NCBI GenBank assembly: GCA_944325195.1
Contig: CALUZB010000004.1
Coordinates: 434,001 to 498,000, forward strand
Direction: 5' to 3'
Source of the DNA: an uncultured Desulfovibrionaceae bacterium
Lineage (GTDB): Bacteria > Desulfobacterota > Desulfovibrionia > Desulfovibrionales > Desulfovibrionaceae
Length of the DNA: 64,000 bases
Shown: positions 57,612 to 64,000 of the stretch, piece after piece
How the letters are laid out: every line of letters begins with the position of its first letter
Numbering within the stretch: the stretch's first letter is position 1
Program-made: the position numbers and the translations under genes
Notes under the pieces: model-generated
The model's database searches: none
Seen by the model: only the letters and a program-made list of their open reading frames with translations
Told to the model about the DNA's origin: nothing

Positions 57612-59039
57612 ATGGATAAAACTCCTTCTAAAAAAGTGGTATTACCGCTTTATATGTTGGTTTGTCTGGTGGTTAGCAGCGTAATCGGCGGGGGGATATA
57701 CGCCTTGCCCCAAAATATGGCCTTGGTCTCCGGAGGGGCCGGAATGCTCATATCATGGCTCATCACCGGTGTCGGGATGACCTTTCTGGCGGTTACGTTT
57801 CTCAAGCTGAGCGTTCGCAGGCCCGACGTCGATACCGGAATGTACGGCTACGTTCAAATGGCGTTCGGAGACTACCCCGCGTTTTTCACCCTGTGGGGAC
57901 TGTGGAATCTCTACTGGATAGCCAACGCCGGCCTGATAGTGCTGATTTTCAGTGCTCTTGGAGAATTACCCGGTATGGAGATGTTCAAGGACGGCCTCAC
58001 CACGGAGGCGATTATCGGCGAGGTGATCGTGGCCTTTCTCCTGGCGGCGCTCTTTGAGGCCGGGTTCAAGACGGCGGCCATATTCAACGCCGTGATGACC
58101 GTGATTAAAATTCTGCCTCTGCTCCTGTTCGCGATTTTCGCCGCTCTGGCATTTCAGGCGGACACCTTCAGTTTTGAATTCTACGGCAGTGTGGAGCTTG
58201 GCTCCACGCTGGATCAGGTAACAAACTGCATGCTTTACACCGCCTGGCTCTACACGGGATTTGACGCGGCAATCACCTTCGGCTCGCGGGGAGAAAGCCC
58301 CCGTGAAAGCGGAAAGGCTACGGTTATCGGATTCATTCTAATCACGGCAATTTATATCGCGACCTGCGTTCTCGCCTTCGGTGTGGTGCCCAGGGACGAG
58401 CTGGCCCGGATGAGCAATCCATCCATGGCGGGAATTATGCGGGCGGCAGCGGGGCCGTGGGCAAGCAATTTCATCAATATCGCGATGATAATTTCGGTAT
58501 TTGGCTGCCTGTTTGCATGCACCATGACAATGTCCGAATACCTATATAATATGGGGCGCGGCGACAGGCCTACCGGACCGCGCGTTTTTTCAAAACTAAG
58601 CTCCCGCGCCGTACCCTCGGCGTCTCTGTGGCTGGCAACTGTGCTTACCGCTGCGATTCTGATATATTCGGGCGTTACCGGAGCGGGATATAACGAACTT
58701 ATTCTGCTGTGTACGTCCTTGGCGCTTATCCCTTATTTTCTTTCTTCCCTGGCAGCCGTTAAAGACAGCATGGCGGACGGGAAGATTCTGCCGGGCTGGT
58801 TCTGTATCGCGACTGTGGCGGCCATATACTCGCTGTGGCTGATTTATGCCGGGGGGCTCAAATATCTGCTGTTGTCGGCCATTCCTTACAGTGTCGGCAT
58901 CTTCTTCTTCGCATACTCACGCAAGGAGCGGGGTTTGAAAGTATTCATGAATAAAAAGGAAGCGCTTGTCGCCTGCCTGATTATCGCCGCGGCCGTATTC
59001 GCCGGGTGCCAGATGGCTGCCGGCAGACTGACCTTATAG
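57612..59039 (+). CDS. APC-family basic amino acid antiporter (ArcD-like)
   Basis: 475 aa with ~12-13 hydrophobic helices. The opening LVVSSVIGGGIYALPQNMA and the TGFDAAITFGSRG block match arginine/ornithine or lysine antiporters of the APA branch. AAAGGTG precedes the ATG. It lies 161 nt after amidinotransferase 3 on the same strand. An arginine-in/ornithine-out exchange would match the substrate and by-product of an amidinotransferase. Parts of the gene (about 57900-58200) are visibly richer in G+C third positions than the neighbours, hinting at separate acquisition. Confidence 0.85.
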   Translation: MDKTPSKKVVLPLYMLVCLVVSSVIGGGIYALPQNMALVSGGAGMLISWLITGVGMTFLAVTFLKLSVRRPDVDTGMYGYVQMAFGDYPAFFTLWGLWNLYWIANAGLIVLIFSALGELPGMEMFKDGLTTEAIIGEVIVAFLLAALFEAGFKTAAIFNAVMTVIKILPLLLFAIFAALAFQADTFSFEFYGSVELGSTLDQVTNCMLYTAWLYTGFDAAITFGSRGESPRESGKATVIGFILITAIYIATCVLAFGVVPRDELARMSNPSMAGIMRAAAGPWASNFINIAMIISVFGCLFACTMTMSEYLYNMGRGDRPTGPRVFSKLSSRAVPSASLWLATVLTAAILIYSGVTGAGYNELILLCTSLALIPYFLSSLAAVKDSMADGKILPGWFCIATVAAIYSLWLIYAGGLKYLLLSAIPYSVGIFFFAYSRKERGLKVFMNKKEALVACLIIAAAVFAGCQMAAGRLTL

Positions 59040-59169
59040 ACAGGAGAATTGGGGCGACAACGGCAATGCTGAGAAGGAAGTCAACCGGCCGCGATATCTG
59101 GAAATTATTGCTTCAAAACAGATTTAACTTGACAAACTGAGCACTTGCATTTAAAAGAACAATTCATGT

Positions 59170-59244
59170 TGGGCTGTCGTTCAATTGGCAGGACTGCGGA
59201 TTCTGGCTCCGCCAATCTAGGTTCAAATCCTGGCAGCCCAGCCA
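59170..59244 (+). tRNA. tRNA-Gln(CTG)
   Basis: Acceptor TGGGCTG/CAGCCCA, anticodon arm GCGGA-TTCTGGC-TCCGC (anticodon CTG), T-loop TTCAAAT, encoded CCA. First of a Gln-Glu pair. Confidence 0.93.
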
Positions 59245-59300
59245 TGATTTTTCTGATATTCGGGCGAATTTCCCTGGCAAATAATCTACCCGACAACAGC

Positions 59301-59377
59301 GACCCCATCGTCTAGTCGGCCCAGGACACCAGTCTTTCACATTGGTAACAGGGGTTCAAATCCCCTTGGGGTCGCCA
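59301..59377 (+). tRNA. tRNA-Glu(TTC)
   Basis: Acceptor GACCCCA/TGGGGTC, anticodon arm CCAGT-CTTTCAC-ATTGG (anticodon TTC), T-arm GGGGTTCAAATCCCC, encoded CCA. Begins 56 nt after tRNA-Gln, probably the same transcript. Confidence 0.94.
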
Positions 59378-59388
59378 ACCTGAAAAAT

Positions 59389-59423
59389 AAAGAGCGCCAA
59401 GGTGCATAACCTTGGCGCTCTTT
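59389..59423 (+). terminator. terminator of the tRNA-Gln/tRNA-Glu transcript
   Basis: AAAGAGCGCCAAGGT (59389-59403) and ACCTTGGCGCTCTTT (59409-59423), perfect 15 bp with a 5-nt loop, followed by ATTTTTCTTT. Confidence 0.93.
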
Positions 59424-59592
59424 ATTTTTCTTTCAGTACGTTTCCCAAAGTCCAACTCACGCCACTTGCAGCCAAAAATTTTGTAGGCATATCTGCAGGT
59501 AGAAATATGGCACGATATTTTTACTCCCTACATGAATAATCATGTGGGAAATAAATTTCGACAATATGTTAGATAAAATTAGGAGTAAAATA

Positions 59593-59823
59593 ATGGCGAT
59601 ATATAGCAATGATAAATACTTGAAAAAATCTAATAGCAATGCTTTTGACTATATCTATTCTCCTGGTGAAGAAGTGCCCTATTCGGGAATATACATCTGT
59701 GAGAACTGTAAGAAAGAGGTGGCCTGTAATGAAGGCGATCCCCTTCCTCCACAAAACAAACACCAACATAACACACTGAATCCAATCGGCTGGAAGCTAA
59801 TTGTTGCTACAGAGAGTCGATAG
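59593..59823 (+). CDS. small zinc-ribbon-like protein, unknown
   Basis: 76 aa. Starts at ATG 59593 with AGGAG 7 nt upstream; the longer frame to 59542 has no site. The core SPGEEVPYSGIYICENCKKEVAC carries a CxxC and a later single Cys, and the segment EGDPLPPQNKHQH follows. This resembles small YjzC-like proteins whose role is unknown. The region is A+T-rich and lies between tRNA genes and transposon debris, so it may be mobile cargo. Confidence 0.55.
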   Translation: MAIYSNDKYLKKSNSNAFDYIYSPGEEVPYSGIYICENCKKEVACNEGDPLPPQNKHQHNTLNPIGWKLIVATESR

Positions 59824-60039
59824 GTTCAGTATGTATTCGTAGTGGGGACACTTTTTCGTTACTGTGGTGCCCCACAGTAACGGAGCTATTTCTACTACTT
59901 GCTCAGAAACAGTGACAAGCTTAGAAGCCTCTATGTTCTTAGACATAAAATTGAGTACATTGAGAACATCCTTATCAATTTCTAGTGCTAGAGTTGTTGT
60001 ACCTTCAAGGTGACTGTAAGAAGTAAAAGTGGTGGTCAT
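59797..60039 (-). CDS. small ORF beside the transposase remnant, unknown
   Basis: 80 aa. A very strong Shine-Dalgarno (AAGGAGGGATATA) precedes ATG at 60039, only ~21 nt after the transposase stop. The first ~50 residues look protein-like (LEIDKDVLNVLNFMSKNIEASKLVTVSEQVVE). The C-terminal ~25 residues read through an inverted repeat (59857-59882), so the gene may be truncated. It could be a passenger gene of the element or a remnant of the target locus. Confidence 0.4.
   Translation of the reverse strand: MTTTFTSYSHLEGTTTLALEIDKDVLNVLNFMSKNIEASKLVTVSEQVVEIAPLLWGTTVTKKCPHYEYILNLSTLCSNN
59857..59882. repeat. perfect inverted repeat
   Basis: CGTTACTGTGG (59857-59867), TGCC loop, CCACAGTAACG (59872-59882). 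A hairpin or a palindromic site at the left flank of the transposase remnant. No matching copy was seen on the right flank. Confidence 0.7.
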
Positions 60040-60060
60040 TATATCCCTCCTTATTTATAT

Positions 60061-60992
60061 CTAATAGTGTAAAACACACTGCCTAACCAGTATCCTGAAG
60101 GCTTCATTTTCATCACGATGATTCTGCCTGAAACAGAATTCATTCACATACATCTGCAAGTATTTCACAGATACGTGGTGATAGATGCCGTAGATTCCAC
60201 GCTTTAGTAATGCCCAGAAACTCTCAATCCCATTGGTGTGAACGCCATTGCCGGCGGAGAATTGACCGATGGAATGATTCACGGTAAACCGAATGAACTT
60301 CTTGTCATTGGTTTTATTCAGAAAATTGTAACCTCTGAAATCATCCGTCATAACCACAGTTCCCTCTCAACACACTTTCTCAAGTATTTTGAAGAGTTGC
60401 TTTCCAGTCAACCTCTGCCCTGCTTGATTGGGCAGTGCTACTCGTGCGTATACTTTACTTAAGCTTCTTTCTTTGATTCCGACGACAGGGGTTTTAGATG
60501 TTCCTCTCTCTCGCTTATTCGGGGTTTGGGGATTCTGGTCGTCATCGTCCTTCTTACTCTTTCTCCGAGGCTTGCCGCCTACATAAGTTTCATCAATTTC
60601 AACGATGGCTTCAAAGAGTTCCCTGTCTTGTTCGTTGCTCATAGCCTGACGAATCTTGTGCATCATACGCCAGGCAGTCTTGTAAGTGACCCCAATTTCT
60701 CGTTTCAACTTTAGAGCAGAGATTCTTTCTTGGCATTGAGAAATAGGTGGATGGCGTAAAACCATTTCCGCAAATCATTATCTGACTTCTCGAATATGGT
60801 GCCCTTGGAAATGGAAAAAGTGTTCTTACATGCGGAGCAGTTGAACACTTTTGGCTTGTCGGCACGGTTCAAGTGGTTGATTACCGAACCACAATGAGGG
60901 CAATGTACGGTTTCTCCATACCGTACCTTGATGAAATAATTGATGATTGATTTTTCATCTGGAAAATTCTGTAAGAAATCAAGGAATGTCAT
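60061..60992 (-). pseudogene. IS1595-family transposase, degenerate
   Basis: The N-terminal part (start 60992) has the zinc ribbon CPHCGSVINHL ... CSACKNTFSISKGTIFE. Near 60724 a one-base loss shifts the frame, where AAGAAAGAATC would need an extra G to give AKKGISALKLK. The DDE part follows with EIDETYVGG, and an in-frame TGA (60367-60369) interrupts it before MTDDFRGY and NGIESFWALLKRGIYGIYHH. All blocks of the family are present but two lesions make it inactive. Terminal inverted repeats were not identified with confidence. Confidence 0.88.
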
Positions 60993-61322
60993 ACAATCGT
61001 CCTGTTTTTAGGACTAGATTATATGGTAATGGTAAGAGCTTCTTGAAGGTGGAAACGGAAGAAGTTATTTAGAAAAGCCCTTAGAGGGTGAAAAGCATGT
61101 GAGGGGATGATTCCGTTAATATTTTTAGCGTCAAATTTAAACAAGCCAAACCGAAAGGTTTGACTTGTTGGTTTGTATTCCCATGTTACTCCAGGCAACT
61201 TTGCTTGTCTTGTGCTATTGATCATTAGCATATCGCTAACCACCCAGTCCACACACCATCAACCAAAAACCGGGGTTAATCCAGCATTTCTTTACTTGGA
61301 CTAACCCCGGCTAACTGTTTTT
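60993..61322. other. spacer between transposase remnant and tRNA-Leu
   Basis: Contains a hairpin ACAAG..AAACC/GGTTT..CTTGT (61141-61168) and the tRNA-Leu terminator (61270-61310). A minus-strand frame at 61019-61252 has no ribosome site and reads through the hairpin, so I do not call it a gene. Confidence 0.4.
61270..61310 (-). terminator. tRNA-Leu terminator
   Basis: CCGGGGTTA (61270-61278) with TAACCCCGG (61302-61310), extended by TCCA/TGGA. On the minus strand the stem is followed by TTTTTGG. Lies 13 nt beyond the tRNA 3' end. Confidence 0.85.
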
Positions 61323-61412
61323 TGGTGCCCGGGGCGGGACTTGAACCCGCACGACCGTGTTAGGGTCCAGGGATTTTAAGTCCCTTGCGTATGCCTGTTT
61401 CGCCACCCGGGC
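61323..61412 (-). tRNA. tRNA-Leu(TAA)
   Basis: Minus-strand class II tRNA, 90 nt. Acceptor GCCCGGG/CCCGGGC, anticodon arm GGGA-CTTAAAA-TCCC (anticodon TAA), long variable arm GGACCCTAACACGGTC, T-arm GCGGGTTCAAGTCCCGC, encoded CCA. Confidence 0.95.
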
Positions 61413-61532
61413 AGATAATTTCTGGGTATATATTATCGGGAACAAAAATGCAATCCGCTTTATAGATTCCTGATGACTTTACATTATCTGAAAATACTAA
61501 TAGAATTTAAATTGATTACTAAAGGGTAACTC

Positions 61533-62615
61533 ATGGATTTGCTGGAAAAACTGACCAATGACATTAAAGTAGGCATTCTTAGGGTTTTCAAGGAAAACTC
61601 TCTGACTACTTATGCCACGGCCTTTGCAATCATAAGTATCGGCACACTTCTGCTCATTGCCCTGCGCTTCGCAGCGTTTAAAACCATCAGCCGCCCCTTC
61701 ATTTCCAATAATCCCCGTATCAAGTTCAAGCTTTTACAGCGTTGCCTGAGACGCGGTTTCACCTTCCTACACATATTCCCGTTTTACTGGGGCATTAACA
61801 TCTTAAAAATGTCGCAAGAGCTGCACCGCATACTTGAAGTAAGCTTCTACATCATTTTCCTGGTGTTGGGTGTGCGCCTGGCTTCAGCCATTATTGCTTT
61901 TGCCATTGACTTTACTTTCAGACGCAATAACAGTCGGGTAACGCCCTCTTCAGGAAAGGCGCTTCTCCCCATTGCCAATATCATGTTGTGGGCCATTGCC
62001 CTGACCTTCTTTTTAGACAACCTCGGCTTCAAAGTCTCCACAATCATTGCCGGGCTTGGAATAATGGGCGTTGCCGTAGGTTTGGCCGGGCAAGCCATTC
62101 TGGCCGACTTCTTCTCATACCTCGTTATTTTAATCGACAAACCTTTTCAGATCGGCGACTACATCACAATCAACTCCATAGGATTAAGCGGCACAATCGA
62201 GCATGTCGGATTAAAGACAACCCATATCCGGGCTCTTTCCGGCGAAGAGATTATTTGCAGTAATTCAGAGTTGACCAGGGGTTTTCTCTCCAATTTTCAC
62301 GATATTCAGCAAAGACGAGTCCGTTTGCTTTTTCCCCTGCCTTTTAACCTGACTCCAGCTAAAATCGAAGAGATCTCAGCTAAAATTAAGGAAATAGTCG
62401 AAGCAGACAAAGATTGCGTATTCGGAAGAGCTGTATTGCTTGATTTCGGGCCTTGGTCCATGAATTATGAGCTGGTTTATAATGTAAAGTCAGCAGACGT
62501 CGTCCAGGCGTTGGCCGTTCAGCATAAAATCAATTTACAAATACTGAACTATTTCGAAGAGCAGAAAATTACTCTGGTTACCAGCCCGGCAAGCAATCCC
62601 GGGCTGATCTCATAA
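61533..62615 (+). CDS. MscS-family mechanosensitive channel
   Basis: 360 aa inner-membrane channel that releases solutes on osmotic downshift. About four hydrophobic helices precede the pore helix (LGFKVSTIIAGLGIMGVAVGL and AGQAILADFFS, ~172-205). The beta domain follows with KPFQIGDYITI and GTIEHVGLKTTHIRALSGE, then the cytoplasmic alpha/beta domain. AAAGGGT lies upstream of the ATG. Monocistronic. Confidence 0.93.
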   Translation: MDLLEKLTNDIKVGILRVFKENSLTTYATAFAIISIGTLLLIALRFAAFKTISRPFISNNPRIKFKLLQRCLRRGFTFLHIFPFYWGINILKMSQELHRILEVSFYIIFLVLGVRLASAIIAFAIDFTFRRNNSRVTPSSGKALLPIANIMLWAIALTFFLDNLGFKVSTIIAGLGIMGVAVGLAGQAILADFFSYLVILIDKPFQIGDYITINSIGLSGTIEHVGLKTTHIRALSGEEIICSNSELTRGFLSNFHDIQQRRVRLLFPLPFNLTPAKIEEISAKIKEIVEADKDCVFGRAVLLDFGPWSMNYELVYNVKSADVVQALAVQHKINLQILNYFEEQKITLVTSPASNPGLIS

Positions 62616-62790
62616 ATTACCACACATGACCTGCCTCTATGTCGGCACAAGCAACCTTACGCCACATTTCACCTTCTGTGAGTTCACTTTACCAAACTGT
62701 CTGACAACATAACCTGCAACCCACACTTCCGGGACAACCAGGGGAAAAGGCCGGACCATAATGCTTCATGCTGATTTGACTGAAACAGCA

Positions 62791-62829
62791 AGCAAGGCCG
62801 TTTGCTCTGTGCAAAACGACCCTGCTTGA
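62791..62829 (-). terminator. possible trpB-side stem-loop
   Basis: CAAGCAAGGCCGTTT and AAAACGACCCTGCTTG can pair with small bulges, about 16 nt beyond the trpB stop. No clear T run, so termination is tentative. Confidence 0.4.
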
Positions 62830-62844
62830 TCACGCTTATATTCT

Positions 62845-63999
62845 TCACCCAAACGTCGGTTCATGTAAAAGCCGGGAAATCTGTTCCACATCCTTGTCAC
62901 CGCGTCCGGACAGGCAAACCAGCACACTGGCTTCCCGGGGCATTTCCGCCGCCAGCTTCATTGCTTGGGCCAACGCATGAGAGGACTCTAAAGCAGGTAT
63001 AATTCCTTCTGTACGACTTAAAGTCAGAAAAGCGTCTATTGCTTCCTGGTCACTGGCAAGCAGATAGTCCGCTCGCCCCAGCGCCTTAAGGCTGGCGTGC
63101 TCCGGGCCTACGCCGGGGTAATCAAGCCCGGCTGAAATGGAATATACCGGGGCGACATTACCATGCTCATCTTGCAGAATAAGGCTGCGGTAGCCATGCA
63201 ATACTCCCGGCTTGCCAAAGGTAACAGTCGCCGCGTGTTCACCCAGCTTCAACCCTTTGCCGCTCGGTTCAACTCCAACCAGGCGCACAGATTCATCCTT
63301 TATAAAACCGGAAAATATGCCGATGGCATTGGAGCCGCCCCCCACACAGGCCACTATGCAATCCGGCAACTTGCCGGTCATTTCCAACATCTGCTCACGG
63401 GCTTCTTTGCCAATCACAGATTGAAATGCGCGTACCATCATCGGATAAGGATGCGGGCCTACGGCTGAACCAAGCACATAAAAGGTATTGCCTTTTTGAT
63501 CAATCCAATCTTCAATGGCTACATCCACAGCTTCCTTAAGGGTACGCTGCCCCCGAGTAACGCTTACTACCCTAGCCCCCATCATCTCCATGCGGAATAC
63601 GTTTAATGCCTGGCGCCGGGTATCTTCTTCCCCCATGTACACCACACATTCCATTCCCAGCAAGGCGGCTACAGCCGCAGTTGCCACTCCATGCTGTCCA
63701 GCCCCAGTTTCCGCTATCACTCGTTTTTTACCCATGCGTTTGGCAAGCAGAGCCTGCCCTAAGGCATTATTGACCTTATGCGCTCCAAGGTGGTTCAGAT
63801 CTTCCCGTTTCAGATAGATCTGCGCTCCGCCTATCTGGTCGGACAGGTTGCAGCAATGAAACAGCGGCGTTTTACGTCCGGAATAATTCTGGAGCAAATC
63901 GTTCAGTTCCGTTACAAAAGATGGATCTGCGCTATAATGCTGAAAAGCCTCGTTCAGCTCTTCCAGAATAGGGATTGCCGCTTCCGGCACGTACCGTCC
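62845..63999 (-). CDS. trpB: tryptophan synthase beta chain, 5'-truncated by window edge
   Basis: PLP enzyme joining indole and serine. The frame continues past the window edge ([10 protein letters not shown] reading from 63999), so ~15 N-terminal residues are missing. PLP lysine in [25 protein letters not shown], the GGGSNAIG phosphate loop and the catalytic Glu in that ETGAGQH block are present. Usual length otherwise (~385 visible residues). No trpA follows; the next gene downstream is on the other strand, so trpB ends its transcript here. Confidence 0.96.
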   Translation of the reverse strand, partial: GRYVPEAAIPILEELNEAFQHYSADPSFVTELNDLLQNYSGRKTPLFHCCNLSDQIGGAQIYLKREDLNHLGAHKVNNALGQALLAKRMGKKRVIAETGAGQHGVATAAVAALLGMECVVYMGEEDTRRQALNVFRMEMMGARVVSVTRGQRTLKEAVDVAIEDWIDQKGNTFYVLGSAVGPHPYPMMVRAFQSVIGKEAREQMLEMTGKLPDCIVACVGGGSNAIGIFSGFIKDESVRLVGVEPSGKGLKLGEHAATVTFGKPGVLHGYRSLILQDEHGNVAPVYSISAGLDYPGVGPEHASLKALGRADYLLASDQEAIDAFLTLSRTEGIIPALESSHALAQAMKLAAEMPREASVLVCLSGRGDKDVEQISRLLHEPTFG

Positions 64000-64000
64000 G

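Noticed and set aside
61019-61252. Minus-strand frame of 77 codons next to the transposase
   Set aside because: No ribosome site, reads through a hairpin, no recognisable family.

Overview
The window reads as chromosome of a motile, strictly or largely anaerobic, Gram-negative bacterium, most like a Desulfovibrionales (sulfate-reducer type) lineage. The support is a three-subunit NAD(P)-linked [FeFe] hydrogenase of the Hnd type, a class III (glycyl radical) ribonucleotide reductase, a motA-motB-motB stator cluster, a YqeC selenium-cofactor protein and a CbiR-like cobamide gene. This placement is inference from gene content. No rRNA is present to test it.

Layout. 0-15 kb is core: partial proB, a possible structured RNA with a small membrane protein, two unrecognised cytosolic proteins, psd-pssA (phosphatidylethanolamine synthesis), a membrane metallophosphoesterase, hndACD hydrogenase, motA-motB1-motB2, a UPF0149 protein and a LysE-type exporter. 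At 15.6 kb a tRNA-Phe gene is followed by a broken tyrosine-integrase remnant, the usual scar of an integrated island. 16-29.4 kb looks accessory: a LysR regulator with a secreted alpha/beta hydrolase, then two copies of one module (glycine-amidinotransferase-like enzyme divergent from a TolB-like/TPR regulator). These copies flank an EamA exporter and a sodium:solute symporter interrupted at a G8 tract, and a tandem HD-GYP protein follows. 29.6-46 kb is mostly core: SNF2 helicase, 5'-nucleotidase, flavodoxin-like reductase, CbiR-like protein, M24 peptidase and DUF4911 protein, nrdDG behind a cobalamin riboswitch, lysA, a MATE pump and a DUF2156 protein. 46-55 kb holds groESL under a CIRCE element, a surface-polysaccharide group (UDP-glucuronate decarboxylase, GT2, WbaP-like transferase), yqeC and slyD. 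55-59 kb is a second amidinotransferase locus: a GntR regulator, a third amidinotransferase (frameshifted at A6) and an ArcD-like antiporter. 59-61.4 kb is a tRNA cluster (Gln, Glu, Leu) with a decayed IS1595-family transposase. The window ends with an MscS channel and partial trpB.

The most unusual content is the amidinotransferase system. All three paralogues keep the Asp/His/Cys catalytic set of L-arginine:glycine amidinotransferases. Two sit opposite paralogous regulators of an uncommon architecture, and the third sits beside a predicted arginine/ornithine-type antiporter. Together they suggest arginine-dependent transamidination of an unknown amine, with dedicated import and export. The acceptor and the benefit to the cell cannot be read from sequence.

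No CRISPR array, rRNA operon, prophage structural gene or complete insertion sequence was seen. Gene starts were chosen by Shine-Dalgarno spacing where that was informative.
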